Source: an uncultured Acidobacteriota bacterium (GTDB lineage Bacteria > Acidobacteriota > UBA6911 > RPQK01 > JAJDTT01). Taken from it: 64,000 nt of DNA. Location of the stretch: NCBI GenBank assembly GCA_951812665.1, contig CATOST010000036.1, forward strand, positions 1 to 64,000, written 5' to 3'. The position numbers and the translations under genes are program-made. A model generated the notes under the pieces. That model saw only the letters and a program-made list of their open reading frames with translations, ran no database searches and was not told the DNA's origin. Positions 44,461 through 54,111 of the stretch are shown here, piece by piece. Every line of letters begins with the position of its first letter. The stretch's first letter is position 1.

Positions 44461-47400
44461 CTATTGAATCGGGGGAACCGCCGAGGTGGTGAGGAAACTC
44501 AGCAGATGGGCCATTTCCTGGACGCTGATCTCCTCCTCCAGACCTTCCGGCATTCCCGAAACGGCCGACGAATACATTCGTCGAATATTCTCTCTGGCAA
44601 TCACGGCCTCAGTGCCATCTTCACGCAGCAAGGTCACGGACACCGGGGTTTGCGATCCAATGACTCCCTCCTGCAGAACCCGATTGTTCAACTCGACCAC
44701 GTACAGCTCATAGTTGTCCGAGATCGATTGGCTGGGCAACATGATGTTGGTGAGCAATTCCTCCCGCGACCGATGCCGAACCGTCCCCAGGTCAGGGCCG
44801 AAGCGGCCTCCAACCCCCTCGACCTGATGGCACTTGTCACAGCTGTTCTTGAACACCTGAGCTCCCTGGACTGCATCCCCGGAAAGACTCAGGGCCGCCC
44901 GGTAGCGTTCCAGAACCCGGAGTCGTTCCCCCTCCAGCTTGCGCAGAAGCTCATGGACGCGGAACCGAATGGAGGCATCTTGCTGCATGACAAGGCGAAT
45001 CTTGTGTCCTTGATTGATCGTCCAAAATGGGACCTCGTCATTTTCGATCCCACTCACCAACAACTCGACATGCTCCGGCCTGGATAGAAGAGCTACGGTG
45101 GCCGCCAGACGGACCGGTGGAGTCAGTTCCCTCCATTTGGAGATGAACAAGCGGCCAGACTCCATCCCTTCGATCTGCCCCAAAGCGCGCACCGCTGCGG
45201 TCTGCACCTCTGGGGGCTCCTGTGGGTCGAGCAGCGAGCTCAGCAGGGCGAATCTCGAGTTCACACCGAAGAGGGCCAGCAGGCGCACCGAGTCGGCTCT
45301 AAGAGCAGGGTCTGCCGCTTGATCTTCGATCCTGTCCAGGAGGTCCCTGATGAGGGGTTCCGGAGTTGGACCGAGGGGTTTCTCCATGAGCTCCAGCAAC
45401 TGCAACGTTGCCTTTTGCACCGGTGGCGTCGATGCCTGGTACAAGTCCAGGAGTTGGTTTGATGAAAGCCCTTCCGTGGCGCTTTCCGAGCCTTGCCCGA
45501 TTCCCTGGGCCAGCCCTTCCAGAGCGGCCGCACGCCACCAATCGGAATCTGGTTTCTTGGCATTTACTACCTTGCGCAAGAGTTGTCTGACCCCCGACTG
45601 GCCGGAACCGGCGGCGACCATGGCTGCGATCCGGCGAAAGAATGCGATTCTCTCCTTTGACGCTTCGTCACCAAATTCGGCCACGCCAGTGTCGAACAGA
45701 TTGAGCGGCCGGACGTCAGAGGCGCTGAGTGCCGCTATTTGCATCCATTCGTCGTCAATGTCCCGCAGCAGCAATTGGCGGCGAGCATTTCGGGCGCCGG
45801 GCGAGTCCACCCACCCCAGCGTGCAAAGGAGTTGGAAACGCACTCTGGGATGAGCATCCCCGGTCATTGCCAGCAATTGTTCTGCCAGCCCGGGAGCCGT
45901 CGCCAATCGCGACTCAGCCAGCCGGATCGCGTTCTCGCGGACGCCTGGTTCCGGATCTTCCAGGGCTTTTTGGATCAAAGTGGCATCCAGTCGACTCAGG
46001 CCTTCCAGAGTCCACAAAGCATGGACCCGCGCCTCGGGCCTGCGCCCGCCTGCGGCGATCTCAATCAGACGGTCGACGACTGCGGGTACATTCTCACGGC
46101 CAACCAGGAGTCGCTGGGCGTGCATCCTCCACCACAGGTTCGGATGGTTCAGATATTCGACCAGATCCGGATCCGAGGCCTTTCCGAGCGGAAAGTTTCG
46201 CACCAATGGAACCGGCTCCTCGGAAACAGGAGTGATGCGGTAGATTCGGCCCTGTTGACGACCTTCATAAAGAATTTGAGGCCCGCTGTCATGACTGTGG
46301 TACTCGTCGGACATCCACTCCGGATGCTCGACAATCCGGCGATAGTAATCCACGAGGTAAAGGGCTCCGTCCGGCCCGGTATACAAATTGACCGGTCGGA
46401 ACCAACTGTCCGTGGAGGCCAGGAATTCCGTCTCTTCGCTACTTCGACTGGCCTGCAGGGTGACCCCGTTTTCTTTCAGAACATCGCAGTGAACCAGGTT
46501 GTGGGCCGGTTCGGCTACAAAAGAGACTTGGCTGAATGGAGGAGGGAAGAGTCCTCCCAAGTAGATCGAAATCCCGCAAGCAGACGTAAAGCTGCCCGGA
46601 CCCGTGAGAATTCGGTGCTCCGGGTTTTGGGTGATGGGATAAACTCGGGTGGCGTGATCTGAAATGTCTGCTACCGGGGAAGTGGCGCGCAAGGAAGGGT
46701 TGCGCCTCAGGTAGGCAGCCGCCATGACCTCTTGGCGGATATGTCGACCGTTGGTGACAAGGATCTGGCGTCCCCATCGATCAAAGCTCAGTCCGAATTG
46801 AGAAATGCCGGAAAGAGCCTCCAACTCGAAAGTGTCCGGGCGAAAGCGGAGATTGCCGGTGGAACTGTCCAGTTGGGGCCCATCGTCGCGGTCGGCAAAC
46901 CGCTTCTTGGAACCTGGATCGCCGAACTTGTCTTTGAAGACAATTGCCTTGATCGCCGGCTCATGGGCGAGATAGATCCAGTTGTCCAGTCCATAAAGAG
47001 GACTGCTGACCGTGTGCTGAGGGTTGGAGAGGGCGAATCCGGTCAGCACCGCCTTCCGGAGGTCGGCACGATTGTCGCCGTCCGTGTCTTCGAAGTACCA
47101 GACGTTGGGCGCATCGGTAACCAGAATGCCTTGCTTCCATCGCAGAACCCCCGTGGGAAGCACGAGTCCGTCTACGAATACCGTAGCCCGATCGGGAAAA
47201 CCGTCCTGGTTGGTGTCTTCCAGCAGCTTCACGCGCCCGGTCGCCCCAACGTCCAAGGGATAGCCGGGCATCTCGACGACGAACACGCGGCCATGCTCAT
47301 CAAATTCCATCGCTACAGGGTCGAGAATCATCGGTTCGGAGGCGAAGATCTCGATTCGAAAGCCCTCTTCGATGGTGAAGGTGGTCAGAGCCTCTGCAGG

Positions 47401-47577
47401 CGTGTAGGGCGGAACCGGGTGCCCGCAGCTCACAACCCAGAAAAGACAAAAAAGAAAAACAGATAAACGAAAGGACCCGCGACTCAACAAGGTTACGGGA
47501 TTGATACTATTATGCCGACCAGTGGTCAAGGGCCCCCCGGCTCCACTTGCGAAAAAATTGAAAGGGTGTTTCTGCAT
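44461..47577 (-). CDS. PVC-type haem-binding CxxCH / membrane-bound dehydrogenase-like lipoprotein
   Basis: 1038-residue exported protein. N-terminal signal ending in VVSCGHP suggests a lipoprotein with Cys at about residue 51. A beta-propeller of the membrane-bound dehydrogenase family follows (about 65-460; GFRIEIFASEP, DPVAMEFDEHGRVFVVEMPGYP), then HEAT-like helical repeats (about 470-890) and a C-terminal cytochrome c-like domain with CDKCH (about 913-917), followed by GRFGPDLGTV. Such proteins are common in Planctomycetes and Acidobacteriota and may pass electrons from oxidised sugars or other substrates to the respiratory chain, but the substrate is not known. AGGGG lies seven bases before the ATG; the start lies only 17 bases from the divergent CRTAC1 gene. 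Confidence 0.88.
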   Translation of the reverse strand: MQKHPFNFFASGAGGPLTTGRHNSINPVTLLSRGSFRLSVFLFCLFWVVSCGHPVPPYTPAEALTTFTIEEGFRIEIFASEPMILDPVAMEFDEHGRVFVVEMPGYPLDVGATGRVKLLEDTNQDGFPDRATVFVDGLVLPTGVLRWKQGILVTDAPNVWYFEDTDGDNRADLRKAVLTGFALSNPQHTVSSPLYGLDNWIYLAHEPAIKAIVFKDKFGDPGSKKRFADRDDGPQLDSSTGNLRFRPDTFELEALSGISQFGLSFDRWGRQILVTNGRHIRQEVMAAAYLRRNPSLRATSPVADISDHATRVYPITQNPEHRILTGPGSFTSACGISIYLGGLFPPPFSQVSFVAEPAHNLVHCDVLKENGVTLQASRSSEETEFLASTDSWFRPVNLYTGPDGALYLVDYYRRIVEHPEWMSDEYHSHDSGPQILYEGRQQGRIYRITPVSEEPVPLVRNFPLGKASDPDLVEYLNHPNLWWRMHAQRLLVGRENVPAVVDRLIEIAAGGRRPEARVHALWTLEGLSRLDATLIQKALEDPEPGVRENAIRLAESRLATAPGLAEQLLAMTGDAHPRVRFQLLCTLGWVDSPGARNARRQLLLRDIDDEWMQIAALSASDVRPLNLFDTGVAEFGDEASKERIAFFRRIAAMVAAGSGQSGVRQLLRKVVNAKKPDSDWWRAAALEGLAQGIGQGSESATEGLSSNQLLDLYQASTPPVQKATLQLLELMEKPLGPTPEPLIRDLLDRIEDQAADPALRADSVRLLALFGVNSRFALLSSLLDPQEPPEVQTAAVRALGQIEGMESGRLFISKWRELTPPVRLAATVALLSRPEHVELLVSGIENDEVPFWTINQGHKIRLVMQQDASIRFRVHELLRKLEGERLRVLERYRAALSLSGDAVQGAQVFKNSCDKCHQVEGVGGRFGPDLGTVRHRSREELLTNIMLPSQSISDNYELYVVELNNRVLQEGVIGSQTPVSVTLLREDGTEAVIARENIRRMYSSAVSGMPEGLEEEISVQEMAHLLSFLTTSAVPPIQ

Positions 47578-47594
47578 AGGAAACCCCTAAGGGA

Positions 47595-49304
47595 ATGCAA
47601 ATAGACATGACCTTGTCATTCCGAATACTGCTCTCCGGATTTCTGCTGCTCTCCGGATCAAGTGTCCGAGCCGTTTCACAGGACTTCCGTGTGAGCTTCA
47701 AAGACGTGACTGAGGCAGCCGGACTGAATATAACTACCACTTGTGGAACTATTGAAAAAAGGTTCATTGTGGAGGGAAACGGGAGTGGTTGTGCCTGGAT
47801 CGACTACGACAACGACGGCTGGATGGACCTCTATATCGTCAATGGAATCTCGCTCGAGAACCTCTTCAAGGATAAGGTGGATGCTTCCCGGGCTCCCAAT
47901 TTCCTGTTCCAAAACAACGCAGACGGCACCTTTACCGAGGTCACTCAAAAGGCCGGAATTCTTGGATCGGGCCTTGGGAACGGGGTGGTGGCCGCCGACT
48001 ACGACAACGACGGTTTTATCGACTTGTTCGTTACGAATTACGGTGAGGACCTCCTTTATCGAAATAATGGCAATGGAACATTCACTAATGTAGCCGGGAG
48101 CGCCAACGTCGGCGGAGGCGGATGGTGGAGCACGGGAGCGACCTTCGGCGATTATGATCGCGACGGCTGGGTCGATCTTTATGTCAGTCGCTATGTCGAT
48201 TTCGATCTCCAAAATCCTCCCACCGGCGGAGCGTCCTGCAGGTACCGCGGGCTACCGGTCATGTGCGGGCCGCTGGGCCTGAAGGGAGCTCCCGATGTGC
48301 TTTATCGGAACCTGGGGGACGGGACCTTTCGTGAGGTGACGGCAGCGGCCGGCGTCGAGGACAAACAGTTGGGGTATGGGTTTTCCGCCGTCTTCGAGGA
48401 CCTGGACAATGACGGGTTTTCTGAGCTTTTCGTCACCAACGACGCGGGGCAGAACTATCTCTATCAGAACCGGAAGGACGGGACCTTCCAGGAGCTGGCT
48501 CTGCTCGCGGGCGTCGCCTACAACCGCGAAGGCAGGGCTCAGGCCAACATGGGCGTGGCTCTGGGAGACATAGGAAATGACGGATTCACCGATTTATTCG
48601 TGACGACGTTCTCAGAAGACTACTATCCCTTGTTTCGAAGTTCAGGGAACTTCAATTTCGAAGAGATATCGTTTCAAGCCAGACTGGGGAAAATCACAAT
48701 CCCCTACCTGGGCTGGGCCACCATTTTTGGTGACTTCGACAACGACGGCGCCTTGGATCTCTTCATGGCCAACGGGCACCTCTATCCGCAGGCCTCGGAA
48801 ATCGAGAGTCTCCACTACCAGCAACAGGATCTTTTGTTTCGCGGCGCCGGGGGCTTCCGGTTTGAGGATGTTTCCGGGGCGGCCGGGCTCACGCGTCTGT
48901 CTCCCAAATCGAGCCGCGGGGCTGCGGCTTGTGATTATGACAATGATGGGGACCTCGACTTGGTGGTCCTGGCCATTGACGACACGCCTACCCTTTTGCG
49001 AAACCATGGAGGAAACCATCGACAATGGCTCCAGCTTCGTCTGGTGGGCCGACCCGGGAACCGTTCAGCAATTGGTGCGACGGTAAGGGTGGTGACGGGC
49101 GAGGGGGTCCGGAATCGGCGAATACGGAGCGGCGGAAACTACTTGTCCCACAACGACCTTCGTTTGCATTTCGGGCTGGGGAAGAGCGAGCAGGTGGATC
49201 GAATCGAGATCAACTGGCCCAATGGTGGGCGGGAAACCCTGGAAAAAATCAAAGCCGACCGGATTCTGACGATCATCGAGGGTGAATCGACAGGCAGCCG
49301 CTGA
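47595..49304 (+). CDS. CRTAC1-type FG-GAP/ASPIC-UnbV protein
   Basis: 569-residue secreted protein with a signal peptide (about 6-28), FG-GAP/VCBS blades with calcium loops (WIDYDNDGWMDLYI, ADYDNDGFIDLFV, GDYDRDGWVDLYV, EDLDNDGFSELFV, GDFDNDGALDLFM) and an ASPIC/UnbV domain (about 475-560; NRSAIGATVRV, INWPNGGRETLEK). It is the only one of the three CRTAC1 proteins here with no TPR protein next to it or fused. It is divergent from the haem-binding lipoprotein; the two starts are 17 bases apart. A second possible start is the ATG at 47607. It is probably extracellular or periplasmic; function unknown. Confidence 0.85.
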   Translation: MQIDMTLSFRILLSGFLLLSGSSVRAVSQDFRVSFKDVTEAAGLNITTTCGTIEKRFIVEGNGSGCAWIDYDNDGWMDLYIVNGISLENLFKDKVDASRAPNFLFQNNADGTFTEVTQKAGILGSGLGNGVVAADYDNDGFIDLFVTNYGEDLLYRNNGNGTFTNVAGSANVGGGGWWSTGATFGDYDRDGWVDLYVSRYVDFDLQNPPTGGASCRYRGLPVMCGPLGLKGAPDVLYRNLGDGTFREVTAAAGVEDKQLGYGFSAVFEDLDNDGFSELFVTNDAGQNYLYQNRKDGTFQELALLAGVAYNREGRAQANMGVALGDIGNDGFTDLFVTTFSEDYYPLFRSSGNFNFEEISFQARLGKITIPYLGWATIFGDFDNDGALDLFMANGHLYPQASEIESLHYQQQDLLFRGAGGFRFEDVSGAAGLTRLSPKSSRGAAACDYDNDGDLDLVVLAIDDTPTLLRNHGGNHRQWLQLRLVGRPGNRSAIGATVRVVTGEGVRNRRIRSGGNYLSHNDLRLHFGLGKSEQVDRIEINWPNGGRETLEKIKADRILTIIEGESTGSR

Positions 49305-49384
49305 ATGCAATGGCAGGCTTATGCCTTGTCATTCTGTTGGTGCAGGATTCAAGAAATCGCACCGGACAAAACGGTGAAGCCTGG

Positions 49385-50404
49385 TCAGCTCCCGGTCCAG
49401 GAACGCCTCCACTCCCGATATCTTTCGTAGATCTGCGCCATTCTCTGTTCATGGGTTCCCTGCAGTTGGGTAATCCACACGGCGGCGCGGGCATGGACAT
49501 TTTGCCCCGATTCCAAGACAGACCAGCCCCAAGTGAAGTCATGGGCCGTGTCATGGTCGTGGGGTTGGCCCAAAAGAGCGGTGCAGTTGTCATCCACGAA
49601 ATGGACAGCCGTCAAACCGCTGGAGTCCTCAATGCCGACCAGAATGGGGTCAGCGAAGAACCAGTCCGGATCAAAAGCCAGGCTCCAGTCCACTTCCTTG
49701 GCATCCGCCACACGCCCGTCGCGACGCCAGCGGTGGGTCTCCGGCGAGGAGGCGATGAAATAAGAACTCTTCCACGGCTCACCCCGGGTGACCGGCTGCC
49801 ACGAAATCCCACTCTCCGACCGGGAGGGTACATAGGTGGCATTGAGCCGGTTGGGAAGGTAGGAAGCAAAAAGCAGCTCCAGATCATCTTGCCGGCGGAT
49901 GGCTTCGATGTGGCCATCCAGGAGAATCACGTCATCCACGACCCGGTACTCCAGCGTTACACGCAAACCCTGGTCTGCCAGCTCTTCGTCCGGGTAGGAG
50001 AGGCGAACTCCGTCCGGGATCGGCTCCGGTCTGACTGAACTGGCGAGCCGCCACGGTGTGATATCCCTGGGCCCGCCGGGCCTGAGGATCCATTCCGGCA
50101 TCAGCAAAGCATTGGGGCGTGTCGCATTCACCAGGGAAACGTTCAGCGGCGCAAAGACGCATTGCCCGACACCCGGAAAATCACTCCTCCCCGGTTTCCC
50201 CCCGTGCCCGAAGCGAAAGTGACCTCTCAAGATGCCGGTGTCGAATGCAATCATTGAGTGCTCTGAGGATTTGGCGTCTTGAGTGGATAATCGCTCTGGT
50301 TCTGACGCGGACGGTCTCAATTCTTCAGAATCTCGACAATCGAGGCACGGGAGCAGGAAAGCAGCCAGGAATATGCTCAAAAAAGAGTTGTTCTTGATGT
50401 ACAT
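49385..50404 (-). CDS. Uncharacterised exported lipoprotein
   Basis: I do not recognise this gene. The predicted product is about 339 residues with a hydrophobic N terminus ending in LLPCLDC, a possible lipobox. The body is rich in beta strands with aromatic pairs (PDPDWFFADPILVG, HDFTWGWSVLESG) and may be a galactose-mutarotase-like sandwich, a guess from composition only. Three consecutive start codons (GTG-ATG-ATG) follow GGAGG; the third, at 50404, gives the best spacing. It converges with the CRTAC1 gene after 80 bases and is followed upstream by the hydantoinase-B gene. Confidence 0.6.
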   Translation of the reverse strand: MYIKNNSFLSIFLAAFLLPCLDCRDSEELRPSASEPERLSTQDAKSSEHSMIAFDTGILRGHFRFGHGGKPGRSDFPGVGQCVFAPLNVSLVNATRPNALLMPEWILRPGGPRDITPWRLASSVRPEPIPDGVRLSYPDEELADQGLRVTLEYRVVDDVILLDGHIEAIRRQDDLELLFASYLPNRLNATYVPSRSESGISWQPVTRGEPWKSSYFIASSPETHRWRRDGRVADAKEVDWSLAFDPDWFFADPILVGIEDSSGLTAVHFVDDNCTALLGQPHDHDTAHDFTWGWSVLESGQNVHARAAVWITQLQGTHEQRMAQIYERYREWRRSWTGS

Positions 50405-50528
50405 CATCACCTCCAGGATCGATGAGTGCCCCTGGTTGATCTCTCAAGAGCGGAGGCTGTGACAAGAGAAGCTTTTCAGGGTGGGGTAGAGATGACGCTC
50501 CAACTTGGTCACCTGTAATTCGGCTTCT

Positions 50529-52256
50529 TCAAAGGGACCCGCGACGCGACCGCAACTGATCCGTTGCAGCCGGTTCGATCGAGCCGTCGGACGCGATCGC
50601 GACCCCGTACCGCTCCCTGGCCCGCTGCCGGCTGATCTTCCCCTCCCTGACATCCCGCTGGACGAGTTCGGCATCGCGGGCCAGGGGAGGACCGTAGCCC
50701 CCACCTCCACAGGTTTCGATGCGGGCGGTTTCTCCCTCTGCCAGGTGCACCGTGGCTTTGGATGAGAATTTCCGTTCCTGCCCATCGGAAATCACGAGAT
50801 AGCGAGCCAGTTTGCCTGCCTCTCCCCCGAAGAGCCCGTGCGGCGCGAACCTGGCCCGGTCGGAGAGCGAGGTGAAGACCGCTTTGTGGTCGGGAAAGAG
50901 ATATTCGCGGCACAGCCCCAGGCCGCCCCGGAACTGGCCCGGACCCTCCGAATCGGGGATCAGGCTGTACCGAGTGATGCGAACCGGGTAGTTGAGCTCC
51001 GTCTCCTCGATGGGGGCGTTCTGGGTGTTCTGCATGTGGGTCTGCACGGCGTCCGGACCGTCCGAACCAACGCGGCCGCCGTATCCTCCCGCCAGACTCT
51101 CGTAATAGGTGTAGTATTCGCCGCTTTTCGGATCTCTACCCCCGAATCCGACCTGGCACATCATGCCCTTGGTTCCAGCCGGAACCGCATTGGGCAGAAC
51201 CTGGGAGAGCGCCTGGAATAGAATCTCGCAAAGGCGGACGGAGACTTCCCAGCCGCCGACGATGGCTGCCGGGTGCCGGGAGTTCACGACCGAACCTTTC
51301 GGGGCAATCACCCGGATCGGCCGGTAAAAACCGTCGTTGACCGGAATGTCCGGATCCACCAGGCATTTCAACACGTAGACACAGGCCGTGAAGGTCTGAG
51401 TCAAATTGCTGTTCATGGGTGCCCAGCGCTGCGGGTCCGAGCCGGTGAAGTCAAAGCTGATGGTTTCCCCGTCCAGGGTCGCCCGCGCCTTCAAATGCAC
51501 CGGCTGGTCGGTGATCCCGTCGTCGTCCAGCCATCCTTCGGCCTCGTAGCTACCCTGCGGCAGCTTCTCCAATTCGTTGCGCGTGCGCTGCTCCGTGTAT
51601 TCGAGCAGCCTGTCCATGTAGAGCTTGAGCTTCTCGATTCCATAGTGGTCCACCAGAGCCGCCAAGCGGCGCATGCCCATCCTGTTGGCCGCGATCTGCG
51701 CCCGCAGGTCACCGGACACCTCCCGTGCCGCCCGCACATTGGCCAACACCATCTTCCATATTTCGGGATCGACTTCTTCCCGGGAGACCAGCTTGACCAC
51801 GGGCAGAATGATCCCCTCCTGGTAGATCTCCCGGAAAGCTCCGATACTGGCCGGAGCCCCGCCTCCGACATCGACGTGATGGCAGGTGTTCGTGACGTAA
51901 CCCAGCAGTTCTCCGGCGTGGAAAAATGGGGCGATTAGAAAAATGTCGTTGAGGTGACTGGCCTGCCGATGGGGATCGTTCACCGCCAGCATGTCGCCGG
52001 GGTGGAGGTTCTCCGCTCCATACTCGGCCACGGCCCGCGGCACCAGCCTGCCGATCGTCACCAGGTGGGCCGGCTGGCAGAAAGCCTGGGCCACCATTCT
52101 TCCTCTGCGGTCCACAAAAGCACAGGAATAATCGAGCCGGGTCTTGATATTGGTCGAATAGGCGGTCCGTTGCAGGGAGACCGACATCTCTTCGGTCGCC
52201 TCGACCAGGGCGTTGCGGATCACCTCAAAAAGGATGGGATCGACTTGTTCCGACAC
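50529..52256 (-). CDS. Hydantoinase B/oxoprolinase family protein
   Basis: 575-residue HyuB/acetophenone-carboxylase beta-like protein. The N-terminal PILFEVIRNALVEATEEMSVSLQRTAYS, FVDRRGRMVAQA, DMLAVNDPHRQASHLNDI and the histidine-rich TCHHVDVGGGAP blocks match the family; the C terminus has GGYGGRVGSDG and YGPPLARD. Family enzymes hydrolyse 5-membered cyclic amides (hydantoins, 5-oxoproline) or carboxylate ketones with ATP, but they need an HyuA-type partner, which is not in the window. It starts with GTG after GAGGCGAG. The product is cytoplasmic. The small membrane protein and symporter at 52.5-54.1 kb lie divergent, 233 bases away, and could import its substrate. Confidence 0.9.
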   Translation of the reverse strand: MSEQVDPILFEVIRNALVEATEEMSVSLQRTAYSTNIKTRLDYSCAFVDRRGRMVAQAFCQPAHLVTIGRLVPRAVAEYGAENLHPGDMLAVNDPHRQASHLNDIFLIAPFFHAGELLGYVTNTCHHVDVGGGAPASIGAFREIYQEGIILPVVKLVSREEVDPEIWKMVLANVRAAREVSGDLRAQIAANRMGMRRLAALVDHYGIEKLKLYMDRLLEYTEQRTRNELEKLPQGSYEAEGWLDDDGITDQPVHLKARATLDGETISFDFTGSDPQRWAPMNSNLTQTFTACVYVLKCLVDPDIPVNDGFYRPIRVIAPKGSVVNSRHPAAIVGGWEVSVRLCEILFQALSQVLPNAVPAGTKGMMCQVGFGGRDPKSGEYYTYYESLAGGYGGRVGSDGPDAVQTHMQNTQNAPIEETELNYPVRITRYSLIPDSEGPGQFRGGLGLCREYLFPDHKAVFTSLSDRARFAPHGLFGGEAGKLARYLVISDGQERKFSSKATVHLAEGETARIETCGGGGYGPPLARDAELVQRDVREGKISRQRARERYGVAIASDGSIEPAATDQLRSRRGSL

Positions 52257-52489
52257 CTCGCCTCGTAAGCGCTATCTGGTGATGTGGGAACACGATATCA
52301 TGGAGGGAGCGCTCACCAGAGTCTGAGTCGGTTGCGTTGAGACGTCCATGGTCCCGGAATCGCGGTCGAGCTTGCCGGTGAGCCGGTCGAGACGGCAACT
52401 GCGCTTTTCTAACGCGACGATCCCGGTGCGGGACGCGAAGTGCGGGATGATCTCAAAGCGACTTTGACACCCATGATGGAGCTCATTCT

Positions 52490-52654
52490 ATGGACCGTCC
52501 CGGGAACGACGAACACTTCTTCGAGGATCCGGCTCAACTCGACCGGAACGAACCCTCCTGGCAAAGCGCCCTGATCGGTTTCGTCGTTATTTTTCTCTCG
52601 GTCGGTCTCTTCTTTCTCTTCTGGGTGGGACTGTTTCGGTATTCCTCCCCATGA
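52490..52654 (+). CDS. Small single-span membrane protein coupled to a symporter
   Basis: 54-residue protein missed by size-limited annotation: an acidic N-terminal half (MDRPGNDEHFFEDPAQLDRN), a single membrane span (about residues 27-48; ALIGFVVIFLSVGLFFLFWVG) and a short tail. GGAG lies eight bases before the ATG. Its TGA overlaps the ATG of the symporter gene (ATGA at 52651-52654), so translational coupling is predicted. It shares size, topology and position, but no obvious sequence identity, with the protein encoded at 41125-41292. A symporter subunit or regulator is inferred. Confidence 0.7.
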   Translation: MDRPGNDEHFFEDPAQLDRNEPSWQSALIGFVVIFLSVGLFFLFWVGLFRYSSP

Positions 52655-54111
52655 ACGCAATTCTCTGGCCCCTGGTCGCCGCCTACCTCGTCGTGCTCAT
52701 TGGAATCGGGGTCTGGAGCGCCCGGAAGCGCGTCGTAACGTATGAAGATATGACCGTCGCCGGCCGGGGCGTCGGACCCTTCCTGATCGCATGTTCGGTG
52801 GCAGCCACGTGGATCAACGGGGTGACTCTGATCACCGTGACCGGCTTTGGGAAGAGCTTCGGTTTGAGCGGCTACTGGCACATGGGCGCGGTGGGAATTG
52901 GGACCCTTTGGGCCGGGATCTATCTCGTCCCCCGGATGTGGAAGCTCCAGGTCATCACGACCCCCCAGATCCTGGAACGCTTCTTCGGTCCGACTCATCG
53001 CGTGGTGGCTTTGATGCTGGCCATGCTACGCGATTTCGCGGCTACGGCAGGGACCATCGGAGCGACCGCTATCGTGGCCTCGTCCGCACTCGGAATCAGC
53101 ATTTTCGAGGCTCTGGTTCTGACCTACTTCGTGACCGTGCTCTATGTCACGCTGGGTGGAATGTGGGCCGTCCTGGTCACCGACACGATTCAGTTCTTCA
53201 TCATTGTGCTGGGTACGGTGCTGCTGCTCATTTTTTCGATTCAAGGCGCGGGGGGCGTTGGCGGGATCTTCGAGAAAGTGGACGATCCGACCTTTTTTTC
53301 GCCGACCGGAAACTTCGAAGCTCTTGAGATCATGGGATGGTTTTCAGTGGCATTCTTTCTGTCCAGCGGCTACCAGACTCTGGCCCAGAGGGCGTTTGCC
53401 GCACGCAGCCGGAAAGCGGCACGCCATGGTTTCATCTACGGAGGGCTCTTCTGTGTTTTCTGGTACATCACTCCCGCCCTGTTGGGACTGACCGGAATCG
53501 CCTTCTTCGGGAAGGAAGTGGAGGCCGACCAGGTCTTCATCAACCTGACCAACGAGGTGGCCGGACCTGTCCTTGGGAGCATCATTTTTGTGGCCCTCAT
53601 GAGCGCCAACATGTCCACCCTGAGTTCAACCATCGGCACCATGGGATCCAACGTCACGGTCGACATTTATCAGCGGTTCATCGATCCGGATGCCAGTTCC
53701 CGCAGGATGCTCTGGATCTCACGCGTCAGCATCCTCCTGACCTCGGTCCTGGCCTGCGTTACCTATTACTACATTCCCTTCCTCATGGAGCTTTTCCTGA
53801 TCGGAGGCCGCATTGTCGGCGGCTCGCTCGCACCTGTCCTGATTGCGATCCTTCTGTTTCCGTCCATGCGCAGAAAGGGCCGCACCGTGCTGGCGTCCAT
53901 GACCATCAGCGGTGTGGCTGTCATCCTGTGTCAGATCCTGAGTCCCCGGGAGCTCAAAGCGGGGACCAGCTTCTTTGTCTGGGGGTTTATGGATCCGGTC
54001 CTGGTCGGGGTGCTGATTTCACTGGTCGTGCTGGTGGTGGGCAGCCGCTGGGAAGGCAGGAAGGGACCGCGATTCCCCGGCTATGGGCAGGAGACCGGCG
54101 CTACGGAATGA
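52651..54111 (+). CDS. Sodium:solute symporter (SSS family), copy 3
   Basis: 486-residue inner-membrane transporter, about 13 spans, translationally coupled to the preceding 54-residue membrane protein. Blocks ARKRVVTYEDMTVAGRGVG, ATWINGVTLITVTGFG, ALMSANMSTLSSTIGTMGS and the YQRFIDP loop match the SSS fold, and the general layout resembles copy 2. Na+-driven uptake of a small polar solute is expected; the neighbouring hydantoinase-B and CocE genes suggest a cyclic amide, amide or ester. Its last 11 bases overlap the end of the converging CocE-like gene. Confidence 0.9.
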   Translation: MNAILWPLVAAYLVVLIGIGVWSARKRVVTYEDMTVAGRGVGPFLIACSVAATWINGVTLITVTGFGKSFGLSGYWHMGAVGIGTLWAGIYLVPRMWKLQVITTPQILERFFGPTHRVVALMLAMLRDFAATAGTIGATAIVASSALGISIFEALVLTYFVTVLYVTLGGMWAVLVTDTIQFFIIVLGTVLLLIFSIQGAGGVGGIFEKVDDPTFFSPTGNFEALEIMGWFSVAFFLSSGYQTLAQRAFAARSRKAARHGFIYGGLFCVFWYITPALLGLTGIAFFGKEVEADQVFINLTNEVAGPVLGSIIFVALMSANMSTLSSTIGTMGSNVTVDIYQRFIDPDASSRRMLWISRVSILLTSVLACVTYYYIPFLMELFLIGGRIVGGSLAPVLIAILLFPSMRRKGRTVLASMTISGVAVILCQILSPRELKAGTSFFVWGFMDPVLVGVLISLVVLVVGSRWEGRKGPRFPGYGQETGATE

